A DNA stretch of 64,000 nucleotides. Source: JASGDC01 sp047605865. GTDB taxonomy: Bacteria; Actinomycetota; Actinomycetes; Actinomycetales; Micrococcaceae. Each line of letters starts with the position of its first letter. Within the stretch, counting starts at the first letter, position 1. Under the pieces are notes generated by a model, which made no database searches, was not told the origin of the DNA, and saw only the letters and a list, made by a program, of their open reading frames with translations. Shown piece by piece: positions 33,918 to 43,043 of this stretch. A program made the translations under genes and the position numbers. The stretch covers positions 18,097-82,096 of the forward strand of contig JASGFC010000001.1 in the NCBI GenBank assembly GCA_047605865.1, written 5' to 3'.

Positions 33918-34652
33918 TTAAAGATCAAGCAGTTTATCTAAACCAACTGTTAATCCTGGGCGTTTAAGAACTTCACGAATACCTAAAAGTACTCCAGGCA
34001 TAAAAGATGCCCTATCAAAAGAATCATGACGAATAACAAGCTGCTCCCCTGGATTACCCAAAAGAACTTCTTGATGTGCAACTAAACCTTGCAACCTGAC
34101 AGCATGAACTTTAACGCCCTGGATATCTGCTCCACGAGCTCCTCCATCTTCTTCGGTTGCATCGGGCATTGAATCACGATGAGCTTGTTTGCGAGAATCT
34201 GCAATGAGTTCCGCAGTGCGTACTGCTGTGCCTGAAGGTGCATCAAGTTTTTGCGGATGATGCATTTCAATAATCTCTACTGAATCGAAATACTGAGCAG
34301 CTTTAGCAGCAAAAGAACTTGCAAGCACAGAACCTACAGCAAAATTTGGCGCAATAAACACTCCCACACCATCGTGCTGTTGCAACTGGGCAGCAAGCTT
34401 ATCTTGCTTTTCTGCACTCCAACCAGAAGTACCAACAACGCAGTTGATTCCGTGGTCGATAGCGTAAGCGACATTGGCTTCGCTTGCTTGAGGTGTTGTT
34501 AAATCAACCATGACATCGGCATCCTTCATTTCATCTAGTGAAGATGAAGAACCTAGCTGAGCCACAAGTTGCATATCTTCTGCCTCATTAACAGCTTGTA
34601 CTGCTTGAGAACCCATCTTGCCTTCGGCGCCAAGGATTGCAACTTTAATCAT
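33918..34652 (-). CDS. dapB: 4-hydroxy-tetrahydrodipicolinate reductase
   Basis: NAD(P)H reductase after DapA in diaminopimelate synthesis, 244 residues. The nucleotide loop VAILGAEGKMGSQ at the start, GTSGW, APNFAVGSVL, EIIEMHHPQKLDAPSGTA with the catalytic His/Lys pair. ATG 34652 is preferred over the longer frame to 34766, which would overlap the DUF3039 gene without family similarity. The start overlaps the DUF3039 stop by 8 nt. Confidence 0.96.
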   Translation of the reverse strand: MIKVAILGAEGKMGSQAVQAVNEAEDMQLVAQLGSSSSLDEMKDADVMVDLTTPQASEANVAYAIDHGINCVVGTSGWSAEKQDKLAAQLQQHDGVGVFIAPNFAVGSVLASSFAAKAAQYFDSVEIIEMHHPQKLDAPSGTAVRTAELIADSRKQAHRDSMPDATEEDGGARGADIQGVKVHAVRLQGLVAHQEVLLGNPGEQLVIRHDSFDRASFMPGVLLGIREVLKRPGLTVGLDKLLDL

Positions 34653-34923
34653 CTGAGCCTGAATCTCCACCATTTTTCCAGAAGGCACCATTCTCCCAAA
34701 TGTTTTTGCACTCTGGACATACTGGAAAACGTTCAGGATCCCTACTAGGAATCCATGTTTTACCACACAAAGCAGTTACTGGGGTTCCCATAACTAAAGC
34801 TTCAGTAATTTCAGACTTCTTAGCGTAATGAGAAAAACGTTCTCTATCTCCGCTATCTTCTTTATACTCAGGTTTAACATCCGGCTCTAAAACCGTTACA
34901 TTACCTACTGATGCATCATCCAT
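34645..34923 (-). CDS. DUF3039 protein with Cys pairs
   Basis: A 92-residue actinobacterial protein of unknown role. A Cys in TALCGKTWIPSRDPERFPVC and a CPEC pair suggest a small zinc-ribbon-like fold; the motif VMGTPVTALCGK is typical of the family. RBS AGGAG about 10 nt upstream. Sits between nagB and dapB with overlap to dapB. Confidence 0.9.
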   Translation of the reverse strand: MDDASVGNVTVLEPDVKPEYKEDSGDRERFSHYAKKSEITEALVMGTPVTALCGKTWIPSRDPERFPVCPECKNIWENGAFWKNGGDSGSDD

Positions 34924-34935
34924 GACTTTTAACTC

Positions 34936-35718
34936 CTAGAATCCTTGCCATTGAGGTTTGTGAGAATAAGTGTGACGGTAGTAATCGCCCAATTCAAGTT
35001 TACTTGCTGCATCTTCATCAACTAAAACAGTAACGTGTGGGTGCATCTGCAAGATTGACGCAGGACAGTTAGCCGAAACTGGACCTTCTACAAAACGGTG
35101 AATTGCTTCTGCTTTATTTTCTCCAGAAACTACCATCACGATATGCTTTGCTTCCATGATGGTGCCAAGTCCTTGTGTAATAACATGATATGGAACTTCG
35201 TCAATGCTGTTGAAGAAACGTGCGTTATCTTCACGAGTTTGTTCTGTTAATGACTTCAAACGAGTGCGTGATGCAAGAGAAGAACCTGGTTCGTTGAAAC
35301 CAATATGGCCATCAGAACCAATACCAAGAATCTGTAAATCAATACCACCTGCAGCTTTTATAGCATCTTCATATTCTTCACAAGCAGCTGGAATATCTTT
35401 AGCTTCGCCATCTGGACCATGGACATTCTTTGGGTCAATATCTAGACGCTCAGTGAACTCTTTACGGATAACCTCGTTGTATCCTTCAGGGTGACCTTTT
35501 GGCAAACCAACATACTCATCAAGAGAAAAAGCCTTAGCATCTTTAAAGCTAACTTTTCCTGCTTTAACACGCTTTGCAAGTTCATCGTAAATTGGTAGTG
35601 GTGAAGATCCTGTAGCAATACCTAATACAGCCTCTGGTTTCTTGTTTAATAACTCTTCGATAGCATCGGCAGCTTTAATTCCAGTTTCTTGAGAATCCTT
35701 AACGATAATGACTTCCAT
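34936..35718 (-). CDS. nagB: Glucosamine-6-phosphate deaminase
   Basis: Converts glucosamine-6-phosphate to fructose-6-phosphate and ammonia, 260 residues. LGIATGSSPLPIYDEL, FSLDEYVGLPKGHPEGY and GIGSDGHIGFNEPGSS with active-site Asp and His are present. nagA, the preceding step, lies at 43044. RBS AAAGG. Located 2 nt after the malic enzyme gene, so co-transcribed with it. Confidence 0.97.
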   Translation of the reverse strand: MEVIIVKDSQETGIKAADAIEELLNKKPEAVLGIATGSSPLPIYDELAKRVKAGKVSFKDAKAFSLDEYVGLPKGHPEGYNEVIRKEFTERLDIDPKNVHGPDGEAKDIPAACEEYEDAIKAAGGIDLQILGIGSDGHIGFNEPGSSLASRTRLKSLTEQTREDNARFFNSIDEVPYHVITQGLGTIMEAKHIVMVVSGENKAEAIHRFVEGPVSANCPASILQMHPHVTVLVDEDAASKLELGDYYRHTYSHKPQWQGF

Positions 35719-35720
35719 TG

Positions 35721-37211
35721 TTAACCTTTCGTAGCCTTTGTGGTCTTTGCTTCAGTAGCTTTTTTTGTCTTTCTTTTGCGTAACGCTGGCGGGGTTACTG
35801 AATCTTCAGAAACAGCATGTTTACCTTCAGTTGCTTCAACAGCAGCTTGTACCGCTCTTGAAACGTTTTGCGAAACATCAGCATTAAAAACACTTGGAAT
35901 GATGTAGTTGGCGTTTAGTTGTTCATCTGCCACCATATCAGCTAATGCTTCGGATGCAGCCAACAACATCTCATCGGTAATAGTTTTAGATTGTGCATCT
36001 AACAAACCACGGAAAAAGCCAGGGAACGCTAAAACGTTATTGATTTGATTAGCATAATCACTTCGCCCAGTAGCAACAACTGCAGCATACTTTGTTGCAA
36101 CAGCAGGGTCAATCTCTGGATTTGGGTTAGCCATCGCAAAAACAATAGGATCATCTGCCATACTGAGCAGATCCTTTGGGCCAACAACATTAGGAGCAGA
36201 AACACCAATAAAGACATCAGCACCTTTAAGAGCTTGTTTAAGAGTACCCGTAAAGTTCTTAGGGTTAGTATTTGCTGCAATCCACTCTAGCGACTCGTTC
36301 ATTTTATCTCTGCCTTTGTGTACAACACCGTTCACATCTGCAACAACTACATTCTTTGCCCCTGCTTTCATTAACAATTTTAAGATTGCGGTTCCAGCAG
36401 CACCGGCACCTGAAAGCACAATTTTTACTTTACTTAAATCTTTCTTCACAACACGTAATGCATTTCTTAGTGCAGCCAAAGCCACGATAGCTGTACCATG
36501 CTGATCATCGTGAAAAACAGGAATATCAAGAATCCCACGTAGTCTGTCTTCAATTTCAAAACATCGTGGAGCTGAAATATCTTCAAGATTAATTCCAGCA
36601 AAGTTCGGTGCAATATTTTTCACTGCCTGAATAATTTCCTCCGTATCTTGAGTATCAAGACAAATAGGAAAAGCATCAATATCAGCAAAACGTTTAAAGA
36701 GCGCAGCCTTTCCTTCCATAACAGGAAGAGCCGCCAAAGGCCCAATATTTCCTAGACCCAGAACTGCAGAACCATCAGAAACAACGGCTACTGTATTACG
36801 CTTAATAGTTAAATTGCGAGCATCTTCAGGCTCAGCAACAATAGCTTCACATACACGAGCAACACCAGGGGTATACACTAAGGAGAGATCGTCACGGTTA
36901 CGGATAGGAACTTTAGATTCAATCTTGATTTTCCCACCTAAGTGGGCAAGAAAAGTTCTGTCTGAAACACGAATAATCTTAACTTGTGGCACTGCACGAA
37001 TGGATTCTACTACATCTTTGGCATGCTCTGCGTTAGAGGTAGAACATGTTAAGTCAATACGTACCATCTCTTGGTCAGAGTGGTTCACATCCAGGCCGGT
37101 AACCATTGCACCAGAGTCTTCTACCGCTGTGGTAACTTCACTGACACCAGTGGGACGGGCAGGGATTTCGAGGCGAATTGTAATGGAATATTGAACGCTT
37201 GGGGCTTTCAT
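35721..37211 (-). CDS. NAD(P)-dependent malic enzyme with N-terminal ACT domain
   Basis: Oxidative decarboxylation of malate to pyruvate, 496 residues. N-terminal ACT domain (1-90, YSITIRLEIPARPTGVSEVT) suggests amino-acid control; the catalytic core shows VYTPGVARVCEAI, FHDDQHGTAIV, the Rossmann loop LSGAGAAGTA and MANPNPEI. The C-terminal 30 residues are Lys/Thr-rich. RBS AAGGA. Short bacterial type, malolactic-like activity less likely. Confidence 0.94.
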   Translation of the reverse strand: MKAPSVQYSITIRLEIPARPTGVSEVTTAVEDSGAMVTGLDVNHSDQEMVRIDLTCSTSNAEHAKDVVESIRAVPQVKIIRVSDRTFLAHLGGKIKIESKVPIRNRDDLSLVYTPGVARVCEAIVAEPEDARNLTIKRNTVAVVSDGSAVLGLGNIGPLAALPVMEGKAALFKRFADIDAFPICLDTQDTEEIIQAVKNIAPNFAGINLEDISAPRCFEIEDRLRGILDIPVFHDDQHGTAIVALAALRNALRVVKKDLSKVKIVLSGAGAAGTAILKLLMKAGAKNVVVADVNGVVHKGRDKMNESLEWIAANTNPKNFTGTLKQALKGADVFIGVSAPNVVGPKDLLSMADDPIVFAMANPNPEIDPAVATKYAAVVATGRSDYANQINNVLAFPGFFRGLLDAQSKTITDEMLLAASEALADMVADEQLNANYIIPSVFNADVSQNVSRAVQAAVEATEGKHAVSEDSVTPPALRKRKTKKATEAKTTKATKG

Positions 37212-37233
37212 CTTATGTCCTTAGTATTTTAAT

Positions 37234-38064
37234 TTAGAAAATGGAACGAGCTAGTGCTTGTCTTGCTTGAGCAACACGAGAGTCATTGACACCAACAACA
37301 TCAAAGTATTCAAGAAGGCGCTCTCGTGCAGCTTGTTGGTCTTCACCTTGTGTCATTCCCACGATATCGACAAGCCTGTTAAAAGCATCTTGAACATGGC
37401 CGCCAGCCATATCTAAATCAGCAACATCAAGTTGGGTGTTAATGTCATCTGTAGATTGGGCAGCTTTGTTGCGTACTTGTTGCGCATCGAATTTATTGAC
37501 ACGCTCTAACAAGTTTGCTTGTGCTATACCCTGTTTGGCACCTGTGTCAGTTGGATCAGAGTCTAAAAGCTGCTGGTACAGTGTGCGAGCTTTATCGTAG
37601 TCTTTAGAATTAACTGCTGCAGCAGCTTCAATGACGAGTGGATTAGCAGCAGCGTCAAAAGGAGAATCAGCTGTATCATCAAGTTCGAGCTTGCCTGTAA
37701 CGTTGTTTTGTTTAGCAAGTTTGAGTAATTCAGTAAGGTACTGATCTACGTGTGCCTTCGGAATTGCACCAGTAAAAAGTTCAACTGGGCGTCCATCAAC
37801 TAAGCCCACTACTGTTGGAATTGACTGAGCACGAAAAGCCTGCGCTGCTCCATAGTTGCTATCTACATCAATCTTGACCAAGGCAATGTCACCATCGTGT
37901 TCTGTAACAGCTTTTTCAAGTAGCGGTCCTAGTTTGCGACATGGAGCACACCATGCTGCCCACAAGTCAATAACAACGGGAACTTTCTTCGATAAATCCA
38001 CAAGCTGTTGAGCTTGAGCATCTGTTACATCAAAAAGGTAACTTGGGGTCTTGATGGTACTCAT
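37234..38064 (-). CDS. CnoX-like co-chaperedoxin (thioredoxin domain plus TPR-like tail)
   Basis: A 276-residue cytosolic protein. Thioredoxin domain 1-115 with the active site WAAWCAPCRKLGP and cis-Pro SIPTV, then two tetratricopeptide-like repeats (about 145-276, ending QARQALARSIF). This is the YbbN/CnoX architecture, which protects and hands over stressed proteins to chaperones. Whether the CxxC is redox-active here is unproven. It follows the secreted protein gene by 7 nt. Confidence 0.9.
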   Translation of the reverse strand: MSTIKTPSYLFDVTDAQAQQLVDLSKKVPVVIDLWAAWCAPCRKLGPLLEKAVTEHDGDIALVKIDVDSNYGAAQAFRAQSIPTVVGLVDGRPVELFTGAIPKAHVDQYLTELLKLAKQNNVTGKLELDDTADSPFDAAANPLVIEAAAAVNSKDYDKARTLYQQLLDSDPTDTGAKQGIAQANLLERVNKFDAQQVRNKAAQSTDDINTQLDVADLDMAGGHVQDAFNRLVDIVGMTQGEDQQAARERLLEYFDVVGVNDSRVAQARQALARSIF

Positions 38065-38071
38065 GTTTTTC

Positions 38072-39103
38072 CTATCCTAGGGTCACACTTAAAATGTCTT
38101 GATCGGCGCCTACTACAGAAATTTTATCGCTGCTGCCTTGTTGTGGGATATTGAGAAGTACTGTTTCTCCATACTTTACCGTCACTGGACCACTCGTTGT
38201 ATCTGTTCCAGCTAGACCTTTCCATTCATCTGGTAAGGAGATTGTACCTGAACCAGCATCTGTAGTTTCTGGGGTTAAAGTGATGGTTTCAACATAGTAG
38301 CCAAAGACTAGTGCACTTCCTTTAGAAGTCTTCATCACTACAGTCTGATCTGGCTGAACATCGTGTGAATAAGTGACGCTACCATTAGCAGCTTGAATAT
38401 TTTGCGTAGTTTTATCTTGAAAGTCTTTAATCTGCTGGGTGTACTGGTTGTCTGAGAACTTATCTTTGAAATCACCTTCCCCACTATTTTTAAGTACATC
38501 GCCGTAATGCGTTAAAGCATCTTGTGGAGTTGAGGTGAATCCTTGTGCATCAGCACCGAGCATATCTGCTGCATAATTCAAATCAAGGGGTTGTGGGAAG
38601 GTGGCGCCTGGCAATAATTGAGCGGTCATGTTGACTTTATAGTTATCTCGAGCACTATCTTGTTTGAGCAAGAGTGCTTGAGGCACGAGTTGATCATCTG
38701 CTTTAGAGACAATAATCATTTTACGTGGGAAGCTCTCGTCTGCTTTACCCATAACCTGTGCCATAACAGAGGCAGAACCGATGGAAGCAGAAGCCCTATA
38801 GCTATCAAGGTTACTTCTGACTTCGTAGTTACCTTTGCGCATATCAAGGGCAGGGCCAACAAATCTGTTGTTAAGCTGGTTAACATCTTTTGCTTTATCA
38901 CCTGCTGCAGCAGCCTTGCTAATGTTTTCTAGAATACGTTGCAATTGGTCTGGCATAACAGCAGTGTCATAAGTCAAATCTGTTTCAACAGCAGTAGGAG
39001 TTCCTGATGCTGAAGCAGATGGCGACTGTGTATCAGCTATCACAGGAGTTGCGCCAAGAGTACTTGCTAAAGCAATCCCAATTACTAGAGATGTTTTTTT
39101 CAT
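38072..39103 (-). CDS. Exported protein of unknown function
   Basis: A 343-residue protein with a Sec signal peptide (1-23, MKKTSLVIGIALASTLGATP then VIA) and a Ser/Ala/Thr linker. The mature part is mixed alpha/beta with a repeat of DLNYAADMLGADAQGF-like and a C-terminal beta-rich domain (about 255-343). No Cys in the mature part, no lipobox. Not recognised. Its start overlaps the upstream membrane-protein gene by 4 nt (ATGA), so the two products probably act together in the envelope. Confidence 0.75.
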   Translation of the reverse strand: MKKTSLVIGIALASTLGATPVIADTQSPSASASGTPTAVETDLTYDTAVMPDQLQRILENISKAAAAGDKAKDVNQLNNRFVGPALDMRKGNYEVRSNLDSYRASASIGSASVMAQVMGKADESFPRKMIIVSKADDQLVPQALLLKQDSARDNYKVNMTAQLLPGATFPQPLDLNYAADMLGADAQGFTSTPQDALTHYGDVLKNSGEGDFKDKFSDNQYTQQIKDFQDKTTQNIQAANGSVTYSHDVQPDQTVVMKTSKGSALVFGYYVETITLTPETTDAGSGTISLPDEWKGLAGTDTTSGPVTVKYGETVLLNIPQQGSSDKISVVGADQDILSVTLG

Positions 39104-40053
39104 AGTTCTCCCTTTTCACGTAACTGACGACGGCTAGGTAACGGAGCGTCTTCTTCATCATCATCAAGATACAAGTCAGGATCAAAGGTAGGTATATCTT
39201 CAAGATTTGTTGGATCTTGTTGCTGCACGATGCCATTGTAAGAAATGCTGCCATGCTGAGCAGTATTAGCAGTATGCAAGGTCTCCTGATGAGGGAAAAG
39301 TGTTTGCGCACTATGGTGCTGCGGCGAGCTTGTAGTTCTCAAATGTGCTGAATGTGGCACAGTATCCAGTTGTTCAATTGGTTCAGTTACTGCTTGAGCT
39401 CCTGTAGCTTGTACTGTTTTAGTTTTTTTAGCTTTCTTTGCTTTCTTCAACTCTTGAGCAAGAGGATCACTTTCTTGATCTTTCATGTACCAAGAAGCAG
39501 CAGCTAACAATAAACCTAAGCTCACCAGCGGCCAAGCAAAAGGATTCTTATGCGTGTTATTCCAAGTAAATGTAATTGTTTTTGGTACTGGTTGAGTTCC
39601 ATCAGAAGCAACCAAGAGACCCCACTTAGTGTTAGCGTCAGGGTTTTTCCATTGTGTAGTTAAAACTTTATCTCCAGTATTCTGACTAATCCAAATATCT
39701 GCACCATCAGGATTAGGAACTGTTTTTTCTCCATCAACGAAGTTCTGCTGTGCGCTATTGTCTTTATTAAGCCCAGTAATTTCTGTGTGAGCTGCATTAG
39801 CTACCCATGATTTAATATCAGCATCACTGGCTTGTCCAACAAAAATTTTGCCTGGCCCGTCTACTTCAATATCAGCTTGGCCGTTTTGAGTGTTATATAA
39901 ATCTGAAGTAGCATATGCGACTGGCCCACTTTGATTCAATTCAACAGTAGAGGTAATCTTCTTCGGTGGTGCAAAGATTGTTAAAAGGGCCAAACCCGCC
40001 AGTAAAGATAAAATAGCAAGACCCATTAAAAGTTTTGACTTTTTATTTCCCAC
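39100..40053 (-). CDS. Bitopic membrane protein with large extracytoplasmic domain, unknown
   Basis: A 317-residue protein: membrane segment 8-28, an extracytoplasmic domain about 30-165 (SGPVAYATSDLYNTQNGQAD, VNG-type strands), a second membrane segment about 170-190, a Lys-rich KKAKKAKKTKT stretch, and a His/Thr/Gln-rich cytosolic tail ending in DLYLDDDEEDAPLPSRRQLR. GTG start with GAGGGA ribosome site. Coupled to the exported protein and the CnoX-like gene. Function unknown. Confidence 0.75.
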   Translation of the reverse strand: MGNKKSKLLMGLAILSLLAGLALLTIFAPPKKITSTVELNQSGPVAYATSDLYNTQNGQADIEVDGPGKIFVGQASDADIKSWVANAAHTEITGLNKDNSAQQNFVDGEKTVPNPDGADIWISQNTGDKVLTTQWKNPDANTKWGLLVASDGTQPVPKTITFTWNNTHKNPFAWPLVSLGLLLAAASWYMKDQESDPLAQELKKAKKAKKTKTVQATGAQAVTEPIEQLDTVPHSAHLRTTSSPQHHSAQTLFPHQETLHTANTAQHGSISYNGIVQQQDPTNLEDIPTFDPDLYLDDDEEDAPLPSRRQLREKGEL

Positions 40054-40157
40054 GTTCCCTCTTTAATAATTAAAATCGCTTTATCTCTAGCTTATCGTTA
40101 ATATAACAATTGAGCTAGTAACATTGATGTTAGATAGAATATAAGCTGAGGGGAAAA

Positions 40158-41495
40158 ATGACGGAAGAAAATACCCATACTATGACGCAAACTGCCAAAG
40201 ATAAGGTCAGTTCGCTTTTACATAAATTCCGTAGTAACACTGAATCGGATGAAAAATTTTCTTCACTATCAGAAGAACCTGATCCACAGCATATGCTTAC
40301 TGGAAACCATGCAGAAGAAAATCCACAAGAACTCAAAGCTGAGCTTAAAGAAAAACAAAATGAAGAATTTGAGCAAGAAGAAATAGTAACAGCTGAACAA
40401 AACGAAGACCTTTTTAAGAGCAACCCTGACAAATTTGGTATCCCTGGCCTACCTTTCGATAGAAAAAATCCTGTCCGTTTTGGTTTCTTAGCGGCAACTG
40501 GCGCACTCATTTCTTTCTACCTATGGCATCGTTTAGGTTCTTTGTCTTCAATTATTATTTGGTTTACTACAGCGCTTTTCATCGCTCTTGGCTTAGAACC
40601 TATTGTTCAGTGGTTTATGCGAAAAGGTTTACCACGATGGACCGGTGTCCTCACCGTAACACTTACGGCAGTCTTACTCTTTGCCATATTCGTGGCAAAC
40701 CTAGTACCAACAATCATCTCCCAAATTACAACTCTTGTTAACAATGTGCCTCAATACGTACAAACTGCTTTGAACTCTTCGTGGTTCCACAATGTAGATC
40801 AACAGTTTGGTATCCGCCACGTCATTGAAGAAAACACTCAAAAAGTAGTAAGTGAAATTGGAGCCAAAGCTGGAGATATCACAGGTCTACTTGTTGGAGC
40901 AGGTTCTAAATTATCAAGTGGTTTCTTCGGCGGGTTCATGATTTTAATCCTTACCATTTACTTACTTTCTTCAATGCCACAATTTAAGGCTTTCATTTAC
41001 CGTATGATTCCTGCTTCTCGCCGCCAACGTTTCCAACCTTTGAGTGAAGAAGTTATTCGTGGAGTCAGTGGCTACGTCAGTGGTCAAGCAACTGTAGCTT
41101 TAATTAACGCAAGCTGTGCCTGCACTATTATGTATTTCTTGCACATGCCCTACTTGGTTTTGCTAACATTCATGGTGGCAATTCTAGCCTTCATCCCCCT
41201 TGTTGGTGCCACTGTGGCTCTCATTTTCATTTCACTTATCGCTTCAACCATTAGCGTTAAAACAGCAATTCTTTGGGCGGTCTGCTACTTCATCTACCTA
41301 CAGATTGAAACCTACGTTATCTACCCTAACGTCATGAAGCGAGCAGTTGAGGTTCCACCTGCTGTTTCTATCGTGGCAGTACTTGTTGGTAGTACCTTAT
41401 TAGGTGTCTTGGGTGCTGTCATGGCTATCCCAGTTGCGGCGGCAGTCATCTTGATTATTCGAGAAGTTGTTGTGCCAAGGCAAGACAAGCGATAA
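40158..41495 (+). CDS. AI-2E family transporter (PF01594 permease)
   Basis: A 445-residue membrane protein. The first 105 residues are cytosolic and very acidic (many Glu), then about eight membrane segments; FGGFMILILTIYLLSSMPQF and VEVPPAVSIVAVLVGSTLLG are typical of the family. Members export AI-2, or work in Na/H antiport; here the substrate is open. RBS GAGGGG 5 nt before ATG. Promoter hexamer TAGAAT at 40135-40140. Confidence 0.9.
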   Translation: MTEENTHTMTQTAKDKVSSLLHKFRSNTESDEKFSSLSEEPDPQHMLTGNHAEENPQELKAELKEKQNEEFEQEEIVTAEQNEDLFKSNPDKFGIPGLPFDRKNPVRFGFLAATGALISFYLWHRLGSLSSIIIWFTTALFIALGLEPIVQWFMRKGLPRWTGVLTVTLTAVLLFAIFVANLVPTIISQITTLVNNVPQYVQTALNSSWFHNVDQQFGIRHVIEENTQKVVSEIGAKAGDITGLLVGAGSKLSSGFFGGFMILILTIYLLSSMPQFKAFIYRMIPASRRQRFQPLSEEVIRGVSGYVSGQATVALINASCACTIMYFLHMPYLVLLTFMVAILAFIPLVGATVALIFISLIASTISVKTAILWAVCYFIYLQIETYVIYPNVMKRAVEVPPAVSIVAVLVGSTLLGVLGAVMAIPVAAAVILIIREVVVPRQDKR

Positions 41496-41504
41496 AGCAG
41501 CCGT

Positions 41505-41572
41505 CTTGAGTGCTCAAATGTCCTCATAGTGCGGGGATGTTCACACACTATGAAGACAAACACACACTCAAG
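41505..41572. terminator. Long two-tier hairpin between convergent genes
   Basis: Outer stem CTTGAGTG/CACTCAAG (41505-41512, 41565-41572) encloses a second stem TGTC-n-TCATAGTG/CACTATGA-n-GACA (41519-41531, 41546-41558). No strong U-run; probably a bidirectional terminator or RNA end. Confidence 0.6.
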
Positions 41573-41582
41573 GTAAAGAGTT

Positions 41583-42293
41583 TCAAGAGTCAGGCACTTC
41601 AGTTGGTAACGGATACGCTGCTGGATTTAAAGTTTTTGTCACTTCATTAAGCACATAAGAGGCTTGACGTTCGCCAACCCAAAGGTGCTTAGCGTTAGCT
41701 ACACCAATAACCTCAGCTTGAGATAATGGCTTAAATTGTTCTTTGGCTTCTGCTGGCTGAAGGAAATCATCGTGTTCAGGAACCAACACCTTCACTGGTC
41801 TACCATCTTTTGCCCACGCATTAAGGTGCTCTTCAGTTACAGTACGCAAAGGTGGGGAAAGCAGTATTGCCCCTTGAACGCCCTCTTGTAAACCGTATTT
41901 AAGAACAAGCTCAGTACCAAAAGACCAACCAACAATCCAGATGTTTGGTAGCCCTTTCTCACGGGCAAAATCAAGAGCGGCATTCACATCGTACTTTTCA
42001 GAAATACCGCCATCAAACGTCCCTTCGCTACATCCAGCTGGAGAACACGTACCTCGGGTATTAAAACGAAGTACAGCAATGTTAGCTAAAGCAGGCAAGC
42101 GATAAGAAGCTTTCTTATATACATGAGAATCCATAAAACCGCCATGTGTGGGTAACGGATGGAAACACACTAATGTTGCTTGAACAGGACCTTCAGGTAA
42201 TGCAAGCTCTCCTACTAGCTTCAAACCATCTTCCGTGTGTAGGGTAATAGGCTCTCTTAGAGCAGGCAAAATTGTTGCAGAACGTATATCCAT
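41583..42293 (-). CDS. Alpha/beta hydrolase
   Basis: A 236-residue alpha/beta hydrolase. FHPLPTHGGFMDSHVY oxyanion-loop region, RFNTRGT, and the nucleophile elbow VGWSFGTELVL (Ser in GWSFG), with Asp and His later (VPEHDDFL, ANAKHLW). Related to the short serine hydrolases of actinobacteria acting on small esters or peptides; substrate unknown. ATG follows TAAGAT-N6 with no ribosome site. Confidence 0.88.
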   Translation of the reverse strand: MDIRSATILPALREPITLHTEDGLKLVGELALPEGPVQATLVCFHPLPTHGGFMDSHVYKKASYRLPALANIAVLRFNTRGTCSPAGCSEGTFDGGISEKYDVNAALDFAREKGLPNIWIVGWSFGTELVLKYGLQEGVQGAILLSPPLRTVTEEHLNAWAKDGRPVKVLVPEHDDFLQPAEAKEQFKPLSQAEVIGVANAKHLWVGERQASYVLNEVTKTLNPAAYPLPTEVPDS

Positions 42294-42299
42294 ATTTCT

Positions 42300-42305
42300 A
42301 TCTTA
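42300..42305 (-). promoter_or_regulatory. -10 box of leaderless hydrolase promoter
   Basis: Minus-strand TAAGAT, then AGAAAT, then ATG. Confidence 0.6.
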
Positions 42306-42323
42306 CCGACTTGTTAAACAAGA

Positions 42324-42329
42324 TAGAAT
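42324..42329 (+). promoter_or_regulatory. -10 box of leaderless nucS promoter
   Basis: TAGAAT, then GTAACT, then ATG 42336. Divergent from the hydrolase box 18 nt away. Confidence 0.6.
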
Positions 42330-42335
42330 GTAACT

Positions 42336-43034
42336 ATGCGTTTGGTAGTTGCACGATGTTCGGTTGATTATTTTGGAAGATTAAGAGCACATCTTCCTGA
42401 AGCTACCAGATTACTAGTAGTCAAAGCTGACGGTTCCGTACTCATACATTCTGATGGTGGCTCCTATAAGCCCCTCAACTGGATGAGCCCCCCAGCTACT
42501 CTTCACATCAACACTACACCTTCAGAAGAAGAACAAGAACGTGGTGTGCAACAAAGCTGGATAGTACAACACCAGAAGAATGACGATCACCTCCTCATCG
42601 AACTCTTTGATGTTTTTCACGATACTGAGCATGAACTCGGCGTAGATCCTGGTCTTGTCAAAGATGGTGTTGAAGCAGACCTACAAAAATTGCTTGCTGA
42701 ACATATTGAAACTCTTGGCCCTGGATATCGCCTGGTTAGGCGTGAATTTCCTACTGCTATTGGGCCAGTAGACATTCTTGCGAAAGATTCTACAGGAACT
42801 CATGTTGCCATCGAAATAAAACGAAGAGGTGGAATAGACGGCGTGGAACAGTTGACTCGTTACGTTGAACTGATGAATCGTGACCCACTACTAAAGCCTG
42901 TGAAAGGTATTTTTGCAGCTCAAGAAATTAAAAAACAAGCAAAAACGCTTGCACAAGATCGTGGTTTTGAATGCGTCACCTTAGATTATGAGGCGCTCAA
43001 AGGCATAGATGATACACAGAACAAACTGTTCTAA
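42336..43034 (+). CDS. nucS: Mismatch-specific endonuclease NucS/EndoMS
   Basis: Endonuclease of the non-MutS mismatch repair found in actinobacteria and archaea, 232 residues. N-terminal dimerisation domain (MRLVVARCSVDYFGRLRAHL), linker, and PD-(D/E)xK nuclease core GPVDILAKDSTGTHVAIEIK. The last residues QNKLF form a beta-clamp binding motif like that of mycobacterial NucS. Leaderless start. It heads the nucS-nagA-csp unit. Confidence 0.96.
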   Translation: MRLVVARCSVDYFGRLRAHLPEATRLLVVKADGSVLIHSDGGSYKPLNWMSPPATLHINTTPSEEEQERGVQQSWIVQHQKNDDHLLIELFDVFHDTEHELGVDPGLVKDGVEADLQKLLAEHIETLGPGYRLVRREFPTAIGPVDILAKDSTGTHVAIEIKRRGGIDGVEQLTRYVELMNRDPLLKPVKGIFAAQEIKKQAKTLAQDRGFECVTLDYEALKGIDDTQNKLF

Positions 43035-43043
43035 GGAGAAAAG

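Noticed and set aside
34653..34766. Longer DapB start overlapping the DUF3039 gene
   Set aside because: The nucleotide-binding loop begins directly at ATG 34652, as in other DapB proteins.
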